This document shows, piece by piece, positions 40,982 to 50,989 of a DNA stretch of 64,000 bases. The first letter of the stretch is position 1, and the number at the start of each line of letters is the position of its first letter. The DNA lies in NCBI GenBank assembly GCA_029964075.1, contig CM057147.1, positions 18,683,513-18,747,512 of the forward strand, given 5' to 3'. The notes under the pieces are model-generated. The model made no database searches, had not been told where the DNA came from, and worked only from the letters and a program-made list of their open reading frames with translations. The stretch comes from Patiria pectinifera (taxonomy: Eukaryota; Echinodermata; Asteroidea; Valvatida; Asterinidae). Both the position numbers and the translations under genes were made by a program.

Positions 40982-41700
40982 ACTTACCTACTACCCAGAG
41001 CAACCTTCGAAGACTTAATTCACGACCTGATTCAACAATGCTTGAGTTCGATTTAAATGTCCCAATGCCGTTCACAAAATGATGTTGTTTTTTAAATACA
41101 TGTACGTACCTTTTTCTACATACGCATCATAAGCAGGGTGACCGTAAGGCCATGCCCAGATTCTGCTAAATGCACTTCAAAAATCTGTCAGATTTATCAA
41201 AAATCTGCCAAATTCCCAAGAATCAGTCGAAATACACCATAAATATATGTTGCCTTAATTAAGATTCAAATTACATTATAAACAATCTCTAGTCACATAA
41301 AGATGTCATGAAATTGAAAAAAAAAAATCAGGCAAAATGCGGTTGCTTCAAGACGAACATCCTGTTCCCAGTGAACCTCAGCAGCTAGACCAGGCAACCT
41401 GGCCCATTTATGCAGGTTATTGCTTTAAAAGATTGAAGGTTTTTTTTAAACAAATGTACCCATTTTTTTCAAATTTGCTATGTTTTTTTTCTGTCAAATA
41501 ACCATTTTGCAGAAATCTGTCCCCCAAACAATCAATTCTGTCAAATTTTCTGTCAAACTCGGTTTTTTTACGAACAATTCTGTCAAATGTAGCCGAAATT
41601 CGGCTAAAACGGTCACCCTGAAAAATAATATTGCGTGCGAGGGAATTCCCCGTTGCGTCAGGTGACGTCATGGGCGGGGATCCCAGATGTCGCAATCACA
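40982..41700 (-). promoter_or_regulatory. HELZ2: Candidate distal 5'-UTR exon and promoter of HELZ2-like gene
   Basis: Donor gtaagt at 40987-40982, then sequence shared with 37829-38050 (aattcacgacct, gttcgatttaaat). GGGAATTCCCC lies at 41641-41651 and a perfect CRE TGACGTCA at 41663-41670. The copy is split by the element at 41134-41620. Confidence 0.45.
41134..41620. mobile_element. Inverted-repeat element with CAGGGTGACCGT termini
   Basis: CAGGGTGACCGTAAGGCC at the left and the inverse of CAGGGTGACCGTTTTAGCC at the right, 487 bp, hAT-like ends but no visible 8-bp duplication. It sits inside the distal copy of the duplicated promoter segment. Confidence 0.7.
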
Positions 41701-42029
41701 TTACAGCGTAGCAAATGACACCCAGCCCCTCGCTTTTGTTATCATCATTAATAAAAGTTCTGTCGCGCTTTTGCCGCACGGAAATGAATTACATTCGACA
41801 CGGCAGAAGCACGACGTTTGACGCAGGCCTAACCCTCGGGTGTAAAAAACTGCCATGGACTATACAATAGACCACAACAACAATCAAATTGATTCAGGGG
41901 CACGATCGGGTCTACGGTTTAGGTTTTTAGAGGATTGAGCAGAGGTGTTCGTACACAAGGTCATTTTTAGGAGGATCGGGAGGGGGTTAGATAACAAAAA
42001 GGGCACTCGCCTCATCAGTGCTGAAAGGT

Positions 42030-42260
42030 AGATCGTTGAAGTTGGGGGAGGGGACACCATCTTCCAATGGGGTGCTGTTAAAAGCAGACGATTATGTGCA
42101 CTACCGGACGACATGTGGTGCTTTTCAAAGAGGCAGAATAATAAATTGCAGACGTTCGCACGACCTAAAAAACGGCGCTCTTGAAAAATGGCACTTGGGA
42201 AAAAACCGTGCCCATTTACAATATGGGGCAGGGGGAGTGGAGTAAATACCCCCCCCCCCA
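42030..42260 (+). repeat. Dispersed G/C-run repeat family, plus-strand copy
   Basis: gggggaggggacaccatct, ggggtgctgttaaaagcaga and tgtggtgcttttcaaag blocks match 35310-35625 (inverted) and, more weakly, 49520-49870. Confidence 0.65.
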
Positions 42261-42351
42261 CCCCGCCGGTGTCGAGTGAATTTGGACTTTGAATACGGAT
42301 TCCTGGCTGCATTGTGCATGCCTCAGCGGACCGAATTACAATAGTCACGTG

Positions 42352-42531
42352 CATGGGCGTCGCGAGGGGCGGGAAGTCATTTTGCTGTTAATTTAATGGG
42401 TTGAGGTTCAACATGACCCTGCCAATCCTCGAAAAATGATAAATTGAGAACATGCTGAAAAAGTGCAGGGATTTCGGGGGGGGGGGATGTGCTTTGCCCT
42501 CCTCTAGAAAAAAATCATGGCGACGCCCTTG
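42352..42531. mobile_element. hAT-like MITE, CATGGGCGTCGC termini, copy 2
   Basis: Starts CATGGGCGTCGCGAGG, ends GGCGACGCCCTTG; flanks gtcacgtg/gtcatgtg (7 of 8) are the likely target duplication. 180 bp. Same family as 36015-36272. Confidence 0.78.
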
Positions 42532-43784
42532 GTCATGTGTGAGGGATTAATAGTCCAGATCACATTGCAGTTGAGTGCAAGTTCCACATGACACCGGTAA
42601 ATTAGTAACCAATTATTGCACATTACGACAAATGGGGCCACAATTTTTTGGTGGGTAACTCAATTGATTCCAAACAATATAAAAACATCTCCGTTGCTTT
42701 GCGATTTTTGCTTGCGTTTATTCTCTAAATAGATTCTTTTCATAACTTTAAAAATCTTGCATATATACTAATTCTAATGATAAAGTGCATTTAACATTGA
42801 ATGTTTTTGTTGGAAATAGTGTTTTCTGAATTGATCGAACGAGATTGGCCTATAGTAATGGTTGTTAAAAAGTCATCTACGTAAATGTTATTGAGAAAAT
42901 GAATTATTGCAGTATCTCTGATCATTCCTATATACGCGTTTAAAATGTATAGTTTTGAGAGTTTCATGGTGTATTTCATTATATTTCTCATATTGAATGG
43001 TACAAATGCACTGACTGTATCAGCCTTTGAAGAACTACGCGGATCTTATAAATTATGCATTTATAATGATCTAATAAATCTATTTAAAATCTAATTTTAA
43101 AAGAATGATCATGAAACCAGCGCTTATGCATAATAACATTGGACGTAATCAAGTACATCACACCAAACTTTACTATCTCAAGAAATTTGCTTCAATAAAG
43201 TCAGTATACACTTGGTTGCAAGAAAAAAAATTGCAGAAGAGCAGAAGATGCTACAGCCTGCTCTAAAAATATCAGTCATTTCAAGGTTGTCAACTTTGAT
43301 ATCCAAATGCTAAATAAGACGAATGTCCACATCAACTACATTATGGTTAAGTTGAAAGCAAGCTAAATCAGGTGATTAATGGAAACCCAATGTATACATG
43401 AATATACATATACGGTGGTGCTTTCTGAATTAATTAAATTAGTGCTTTCTTTAAAACCAAAAAAAAGGAGAAGAAAACTCCTAGGGAACTGTCATTCCTC
43501 TGTATTTTAAAGTGTTTTTTTTTCTCACGCTATTTTAGTTTCTTGATTACCAGCTTGTAGCTTTTACTTTTTTTTTTAAATATCAAAGTGTATAATTTCA
43601 CTCTATAGCATGGGCATATTTGTTCCGAAAGGAACATCACGTCCTGGAATGCGCCTAATTTGGCTACAAAACGCGTTTTGAATAAATGTTATTCTTGCGA
43701 GAGCCATGCGAGAACAAATTCCGGGGGTTAACAATTTGAATCTCAACAAATAACCGAGCTGTTGGTTGCTACACTCAACCACAA

Positions 43785-44063
43785 AAGAAAGTTCCCCCCC
43801 CTTCCAATACTTTTTTGTCTAACTAAAAAACTACTGATCACCCCTCGCTCAAATAACGGCTAATCAGTACAGAAATTCCGTAACAATCCAGCCGTACTCT
43901 CTATTTGGCCCAAAACAGTGATAATTATAGTTGCACATTTGTATACTTGCAAGTTATGGTTCACACAAGGAATTTCTGTACTGATCAGTCGTAGTTTGGG
44001 CAAGATGTGCCCAGTAGTTTTTGAGTTAGACAAAAAAGTTTTGAGGGGGGGGGGTCTTTCTTT
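43785..44063. mobile_element. Inverted-repeat element in 3' flank of gene A
   Basis: cttttttgtctaactaaaaa near 43808 and its inverse near 44030, with a nested inverted pair (cagtacagaaattcc / ggaatttctgtactg). It separates the two copies of the 3' flank. Confidence 0.6.
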
Positions 44064-44489
44064 TTTGGTTTGGTGTACACGTAGTTGTGAATGATACCGC
44101 ACAGTGCATCGCATTCTGCAGACGTGCGCGAAATTTCAGTCATTTCAAAAATATCGAAATGCTCAATAAGAAAAAAAAACATATAGGCCTACATCACTAC
44201 ATTGTGGTTAAGTTGAAAGCTAAATCAGACGCATAATAAAGTCCAATGTGAATACACAATCGGTGCTTTACCGTAAAAAAATATTGTCTTTGGCATTTCT
44301 AAGTATTTTGCTCACGCTATTTAAGTTTTCTTGGTTACCAGCTTGTTTTTACTTCTGTTTATATCAAAGTGCATATTTCAATCCAAAGCCTATTGGATCT
44401 TAACTCACCAAGAGTTTCTCTTAATGATTTAGCAAGAGTAATTACGGTTTGAATCGGCGCTTCGATTTGTTTTTACGGCCAGTTGACGT

Positions 44490-44606
44490 CTACTGCTTCT
44501 TGAAAGCAGGCAGCATCACGGAGTTGAAGATGGAGGCCAGCTGCATGACCTCCTTGTGATCATCGGAGACCGGAAGTGGGGAGCGTTGGAATCTGCCGAT
44601 CCCTCT
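44490..44606 (-). CDS. Gene A exon 6 (C-terminus)
   Basis: 117 bp, RGIGRFQRSPLPVSDDHKEV to LPAFKKQ and stop at 44490-44492; acceptor cacacag. Confidence 0.9.
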   Translation of the reverse strand, partial: RGIGRFQRSPLPVSDDHKEVMQLASIFNSVMLPAFKKQ

Positions 44607-47600
44607 CTGTGTGCCAAGACATAAAAGAGAATACATCACTTGAATGAACAGACTCATCCTGTGAGTGACATTATGGGCGTCGCAACTCTTGCGCATGTCG
44701 CACGCGCTCTGAAGCCCCGCCCGATGCACACGTGACGTGGTCACGTGGAGATCAACGATGGACAACGTTGTACACGCATGTTGGACATTATTTTATCACG
44801 ACTGTGATTAGTCCAAACATTGCCATACCTACTGATGAACAAGGCAACTGCCCCACGATGGATTAACTTAACAATAACTGACACAATGCTTTCGCCATTA
44901 AAGGGGGCCATCGTGGGTGTACAGTGTGCTGAGAATGGTTCAAATGCAGGCCTACCTGTTGGCAGATGGAAGGTACGTTGAACCACCTCCCTGGATCACT
45001 GATTCCCTTCGTGAAGTTGTAGAATCCAGTGGAGCTGACCATAGGAATTGCTGTCGGCAAAATATCCTTCATGTAAATGTGTTGTTTCCCTATCGATTTG
45101 AAATGCTTTTTACTAAAGCATTTGGATTTGTGTAGGGGAGTGACAATACTCCCGAGGTATAATGACGTCACAAGTTGTGTATGTGCCAACTTATGGCTAT
45201 TTTGTCAAATGCCGGCTTCGTTTCCGGTTTGGCTTAATCATTAAAAGGTTGTTGAAAAGTGTTTTGAAATGTTAAGTTAAATATAAATCACTTGCTTTAT
45301 ATAATTATTATCATACAGTTTAATATTTCTGAAAGAAAACATTGAATAATGTTCAGCTGGAATCTTCAAAGTTAGGCTACCCAAATAGCAGGCGAGACGG
45401 ACTGTTTCCCGCAAATCAGCCTTTAATAACGATTCCCTTACGTTGAGGCGTCTGGGTTGCCACGCCCATCACCGAAACGCCGGTCGGGACGCAGCCAGCA
45501 TGGGTGACTGATAAGGAGACGTTCCCACTGAACGTCTTCGGCACGTCAACGTAGTACGAGTATGCGTCTATCAGCAGCTCCTTGTCCCCAAGGTAGGCGC
45601 TAGCATCGAAGTGGACAGTCTCTGCAGATGTGTATACAAAATGAAGCTTTTTCTAAAAATGAAACTTTACCTGCCGAGATGAAATACTGCGGTGCTGTGC
45701 AGCAATATAGTTATCTGCCTCTACAGCCAAGATGGCGGCTTATGATGCCTCCAAAGCGAACAAACGCATCGACAGCTGAATGGCTAGATACCAATGTAAA
45801 ATGAATGCAGTGCTTTTCCTCAATGGCGGGAAATGGCCATTGCTTGTCTTTGCTTTCAACCTTTGCGCCCTTTTCCCATTACGTGCTGTTGGGTATGTTC
45901 ATGCTAATGAAATGAAAGTATCATTACGAAAGCCCGTTAGTGCCGACACTTTTTCTTTCGAGAGCAATGTTTTTCTTTCCTGAGCAGTTATTTTCTAGAC
46001 CATTGTTTTCTTTTTCCTGAGCAGTTATTATTTTTCCTGAGCAGTTATTTTTTTTTTAGAGAGCAGTTATTTTTTCACTGAGCAGTTACTATCAGCATTT
46101 CCTTGTCCCCAAGCTAGCATCGAAGTGGACAGTCGCTACATACAGATTTACAAAATGAAGATTTTTAAAATCCCTTTCTGTTCTCTTTTGTCAAGTCAAG
46201 TTGAAAATGACACCCAGAAAATGCACAATGTGGGCCTATAGCTACAGCTGTAAGTGACCGGTTCAAGTCATGATAACTTCCGCTTTTCACTATTTTTTTC
46301 TGGAATGCTAAAAGAAGTCCAGATCGGTTATTTAACGAATTTTTTTTCAGAAAGAAACTCGGTATTCATTTTTTTTGCACTGTTCCCAACCCAAATAGGC
46401 TATCTTTGGTTTGGATGTCCCTAAATACAGGTCTCGTTGTGTGCATCTACACTTTGCCACATTGGCTCGGGATTCTCTGGCCTACGTCTATACGCAGAGT
46501 CTTGTCGGATTGCAGAAGGTTGTGGGTGTTCAGGGGTGCTGCATGAAACACTCAAACCAACTCTTATTGCTTTTACTACGGCAACCCTTCAAATCTTGTT
46601 AACTCACTTGGAATGCACTGCTGGAAGTCTCTACGCGCCTCAGACTTGGTGCAGTTTTGGCCGATGATGGTGTACATCACATTCTAGAACGACATCCAAA
46701 AAGTATACTTTTATATAACTGGGATGTCAAGTTTTAAAGGAAAAATCACAACATTGGCCGGAGCTTGGCAGTTTATCGAAAGAAGAGCGTCTAATGATCC
46801 CGATTGGACATTGCAAGCCATGCCTTCCCATAATGACCTTCATAATATTGTAACCAATCAGCGGGCGTCTACTGATGGTGACTCCTGTAGCTGACAGCAA
46901 TCGACCAATAAACAACCTTTATAAGCCACGCGGGTTCGCGTCAAATTTGCATGCACATAATTAACGTTCTTTCTGAGCGTGCGCAGGCGAAACAAATTAA
47001 TATTGATTGCCATCGGTTATACGTCCTTTGATATCTAACTTGAATTGTACTATTATTGTCGAGGCCACGCAGAAGTGTTGAAAGGATTTGGGTTATTATG
47101 AGTTTGGCAAAACCTATGACAGGTACAGGGTCGGAAGATCAAGACCAGTACCTTCATACGCCCCGCCCGTGAATCTTTTTTCCCAAACGACATCCGCTTT
47201 CCATCTTCTGATTGGTCTATTACATGCATATCTAATGCCTTGTTCCCCATAACACAAACCCAAGATAGGCTTTACGTCTTGTGAGAAATTGTCCTTCATC
47301 ACTTTACTCATTTAAAAGGTAAAATGAGAAGAATTGAAAAATGCTTACTGAGATTCGAATCACCTGATTAGAAGTCAGGACTTCTTCCAACCAGTCCACG
47401 AATGAACTGCCAATCGTCGGTGGTTTAAACACTATTATTCCTTGTTATATAACTTATTCTCTAATTTCCCTGGACATCATGAATATGCATAATGCAGAGA
47501 GAGCGCCCTCTTTTAATATTGTCCGATCTCGTTTGTGAAAAGAAATTTCACGCCCCGCCCACTTATGCTTTTGTACATCTTTGGGAGCGAGTTAATACCG

Positions 47601-48672
47601 TGGTCACCTGACTAACAGTCGTGATCTGTTTGGTCATGTGCTTAGGTGGCATGACAGGTAGGATGGGTCCATCGTCTACATATAGGGTAACCAATGGATT
47701 TTTTCTAGGGAGGGGATTGATTAGAGAAGTCTAATACGAACGTTCTTGTAGTCAATGATGATTTTCAGCTTTGTCAGCCTTCCTAAAGTAAAAGAGTTGA
47801 TTTCCTCTCCAACTCTGTTATTTGTGAAGTCTGCAGCCACGTCAATGGTGTTCAGCTGGGCAATTCCTTGGCCGGAGGGTAACTGGAGACCTTGGATCTG
47901 GCCTGAAATATGTAACAACGGAAATGATAGAAAAAACAGTGTCCACCACCAAAAACAAATGATTAATGAAGTAATAGATTGATTAACAGATGATGTGGCC
48001 GGTCATCACGCTTTTGAACTGTTTCTTTTTACCATTTCCTGTTTGTCTCATTGTTATATTCTGTCAAAAAATATGGAACCGGCCTGAAAACGAAAGTTAC
48101 CTTAAAATGGGTAATGGCCTAAAACTTTGTTTGTAGTACGTCCAGGCCCCCCTCCAAAAATTGTGTGTAGCACCCCCCCAAAAATCCATACAAAATGGCA
48201 ATTTTAGACGTTGACGTCACATGCGAATTGTCTCAACCTCCCCCCCCCCCCCAAAAAAAATAGTCGTGAGAAGGGGGCATTTGTTTTGTACACTATTCGG
48301 TCATTGCATATAGTGTGCATGATTACATGATTTTATCAGCGCTCCCATTGAAAATGTGTATACTGGTACACCAGTGTAGCGAATCTCCGTGTCATGAAGC
48401 GCTGGGTATTCCAAGCATGGAGGAAGGAATCCTTCCTCCATGTTCCAAGCTACAGTGATGGTGGTGGTGGGGTATAGAGAATGTGTTTATTCACCACGAT
48501 CATATAGCCTACCCTGTGTGGTAACAAACCTAAACATGAACGTTCAAAATGGAACCTTACCTGCCGAGATGACATACTGCGGAGCTGTGCAGCAATAGTT
48601 ATCTGCCTCTACAGCCAAGATGGCGGCGGCTGCCACCAAAGCGAACAAACGCAGAACGAAGCTGGGCCTCAT
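44490..48672 (-). CDS. Ependymin-related secreted protein, gene A
   Basis: Six exons (48672-48561, 47902-47742, 46683-46608, 45621-45442, 45050-44956, 44606-44490) give 741 coding bases, 246 residues. The signal peptide is clear (MRPSFVLRLFALVAAAAILA then VEA), followed by DNYCCTAP. Family marks: GDK/D-Y strands, VMYTIIGQNCTKSEARRDFQ, THAGCVP and GFYNFTKGISDPGRWFNVPS, which is the ependymin FY..T.GI.DP....P..C block. Cysteines at about 27, 28, 102, 114, 160 and 206; N-glycosylation sequons NCT, NVS and NFT. Ependymin-related proteins are secreted glycoproteins with a lipid-binding LolA-like fold; the function here is not known. Intron 3 holds relics of another copy, so this gene may be a fusion of two older copies. 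Confidence 0.9.
44956..45050 (-). CDS. Gene A exon 5
   Basis: 95 bp with the ependymin block GFYNFTKGISDPGRWFNVPS then ICQQ; acceptor gacag, donor gtaggc. Confidence 0.92.
45442..45621 (-). CDS. Gene A exon 4
   Basis: 180 bp, KTVHFDASAYLGDKELLIDA to MGVATQTPQ; acceptor ctgcag, donor gtaagg. A broken copy of its 5' end lies at 46097-46137. Confidence 0.9.
45671..45950 (-). pseudogene. Decayed exon 1 and promoter of a lost ependymin-related copy
   Basis: 45671-45768 copies exon 1 of gene A but has a 2-base insertion, lacks the start-codon region (about 38 bases missing) and is disrupted in the signal peptide. 45771-45950 copies the exon-1 upstream flank (gctagataccaatgtaaaat). It lies inside gene A intron 3. 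Confidence 0.85.
45955..46095. repeat. Short tandem repeat (tttcctgagcagttatt)
   Basis: About five imperfect copies of ttttcctgagcagttattt lie at the junction between the two relics in gene A intron 3. Confidence 0.75.
46097..46137 (-). pseudogene. Fragment of an ependymin-related exon 4
   Basis: ccttgtccccaagctagcat then cgaagtggacagtcg repeats the 5' part of exon 4 (45575-45621) with a small deletion. The sequence after it (acaaaatgaag ...) matches intron 3 of gene B better than the sequence after the working exon 4 does. Confidence 0.78.
46608..46683 (-). CDS. Gene A exon 3
   Basis: 76 bp, NVMYTIIGQNCTKSEARRDF then QQCIP; acceptor ttctag, donor gtgagt, phase 1 out. Confidence 0.9.
47742..47902 (-). 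CDS. Gene A exon 2
   Basis: Acceptor atttcag; encodes QIQGLQLPSGQGIAQLNTID and ends LKIIIDYKN. The donor is the unusual gttcgt, the only site that keeps phase 0 for exon 3; it is identical in gene B. Confidence 0.82.
48561..48672 (-). CDS. Gene A exon 1 (signal peptide)
   Basis: ATG at 48672; 37 codons plus one base, ending CTAPQYVISA; donor gtaagg. An upstream in-frame ATG exists (48786) but the start chosen gives a clean signal peptide and matches gene B. Confidence 0.88.
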
Positions 48673-48825
48673 CTTGTTGGTAACACTCAACATCGACAAC
48701 TGAATAACTAGATACCAATGTAAAATGCATGCAGTGCTTTTCCTCATCAGCAGGAAATGGCCTTTGTTTGCTTTTGCTTTCAACATTTGTGCTTTCGTTT
48801 ATCCAGCTTTCATTATAGTAACGTA

Positions 48826-49100
48826 TGCACTCTAAAAACAACTTAGTCAAAATATTGACTGGTTTTCCTAGTTATAGAAAATTGACTAGGAATTTAGTTA
48901 AACATGCAAAGCTTCATATTTTGACTGGAAAAAGTAGTTGGGTTCGACTCCAATTTCAGTTTCTTGCATAACTATTTTTCAAAACTGACTGGAAAAATCT
49001 GGTCAGATTGACTGATTTTCAGTTGCATCCAGCTGACCCTGAATGGTTAGTCAAATTTGACTGGTCTCTAGTCAAATCTGACTAATGCTTTTTTAGAGTG
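48826..49100. mobile_element. MITE with CACTCTAAAAA termini
   Basis: Ends CACTCTAAAAA and TTTTTAGAGTG are inverse, with TA at both edges. The interior repeats gactggaaaa/ttgactagg motifs. The relic promoter at about 45879-45890 (attacgtgctgttgg) is the same place without the insertion. Confidence 0.8.
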
Positions 49101-49519
49101 TACGTGCTGTTGGTTGCGTTCATGGTCACGAGATGAAACTGAAAGTATATGACTAAGCTTAACCATGGAGGAATAAAAAACACGACGTGTGATGTAGGCC
49201 TACGTGTGTGTTCTTTTAAGGTGTTGAAGCGATACATCACGTGTTACACTGGTTTTCTGTCAGTGCTGGTAACTGCATGCTGTGACCATCAATATCAGGG
49301 CCATCTATAATAATAGAGATCAGTGGTGGCTCTCTATGGTATAGAGTATCATAAACGTTTCAGACATTCATTAATGGGGTACTATGTATTAAAAATTAAT
49401 TTCCAGTGGAGATCAAAGAGAATTATCCGGATGGATGTTACAGGGGGGGGGGGGGTGCACCTTCATCCATGCTTAAAGCATTGAGCAAGAAGGTGGACAA
49501 AGTTTTTTTTGCACCGGAC

Positions 49520-49870
49520 ACTCGACTTCTGTAAAATTAGATCCGGGGGGGGGGGGGGAGACACCATCTGGGAGCGCTGTTGAAAACAGATATCATGATA
49601 ATTGGTAAATGCCAGACAATATACCGACATTTTCGTGCCACGGGACGTTCAAATAAACGGCCACTCGCAAAAAAAAAGGATTCGGTGAAAGATCAAAAAA
49701 AATCGTGGAAACGGGCACTTTATGTTCAACCAGCTAATCATGGTAACTCATAGGACTGTGCATTCCTGCCGGTTGAAAATTTTCTAGTGGGGGGGGGGGA
49801 ACGACTGGGGGCGTGGATTTTGTTTATGGGGCGTGCCCCCAGGCCGCCCCCCTCTCTCCCCCCCCCCGGA
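49520..49870 (+). repeat. Dispersed G/C-run repeat family, diverged copy
   Basis: gagacaccatctgggagcgc, gctgttgaaaacagat, then poly-G and ggagctacgccgctg; same layout as 42030-42260. It lies between units A and B. Confidence 0.55.
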
Positions 49871-50872
49871 GCTACGCCGCTGCTCATTGGGCAAAATCAC
49901 AAGTTACAAGTTATAGTCTATCAAGGTGAAACAAATCAAATTTTATGCGAGTGCAAATTTCATATGACACCGGTACAATAATTGCACATTATGACAAATG
50001 GGGCCACTTCTGGTGGGTTACTCAATGGTTCAAAACAATCTTTAAAAACCCACTGTTTTGCTATTATTGCTTTCGTTTATTTGCATAAATTATTTTCAGA
50101 ACTTTAGGGAATCTTGCATATCATACGAATTCTAATGATTATCTAACGTGAATGTTTCAATCTATTTTTCAATTTCATGACATTTACGTATCAACCCATT
50201 GTTTTTGGATAACCCTTTTCTAACACATCTACTAATTTTCTATCTTCTAATGGTATTCACTAAATACATGAGTCTTTGAAGATTCTATAAAAATGTATCC
50301 GTTTATAATGACCTTATAAGTCTATTTTAAAATCATCAAATCACTTTTAATGAATAAAAGCAGAGTTTATGCATAATAAAATTGTACATAATCAAACACA
50401 ATACATCACACAGCACTGTACTAAATCAAACGAATACATTTTGATAAAAATTATTATTATTATATATTTGGTTGTAGACAAAAATGCAGAACGCTACAGC
50501 CTGCTCTAAAAGTTTCATTCATTTCACGGTTGTCAAGATATCCAAATGCTAAATAAGACCGTGAAAAGCCTAGATTTAAATCAGCTACATTATGGTTAAG
50601 TTCAAATCTAAATCATGCGCTTAATGGAAGCTTTCCATAAAAAAAAACCCTCAGCATTTCTTAGTATTTTGCTCACGCTATTTTAGTTTCTTGGTTACCA
50701 GCGTGTCGCTTTTACTTCTCTTTATATCAAAGGTGCATATTTCAGTCTATAGGCCTTGTGGATCTAAACATATTAACACACTACGAATTTCTCTAAACGA
50801 TCAAGCAGGAGCAATTATTCGTGGAATGGGCGCTTCGAGGTTTTTTTGGTCATTTTTAGTGCAATTTGACGT

Positions 50873-50989
50873 CTACTGCTTCTTGAAAGCAGGCAGCATC
50901 ACGGAGTTGAAGATGGAGGCCAGCTGCATGACCTCCTTGTGATTATCGGAGATCGGAAGTGGGGAGCGTTGGAATCTGCCGATCCCTCT
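50873..50989 (-). CDS. Gene B exon 6 (C-terminus)
   Basis: 117 bp, RGIGRFQRSPLPISDNHKEV to LPAFKKQ and stop at 50873-50875. Confidence 0.9.
   Translation of the reverse strand, partial: RGIGRFQRSPLPISDNHKEVMQLASIFNSVMLPAFKKQ

Larger units (their letters stand above)
42540..49430 (-). repeat. Segmental duplication unit A (ependymin-related gene A)
   Basis: 3' flank, all exons, parts of the introns and 5' flank align by eye with unit B (about 49900-57420), for example the acaaatggggccac block near 42630 and 50000. Within unit A the 3' flank is itself doubled (about 43200-43620 and 44100-44400). Confidence 0.8.
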
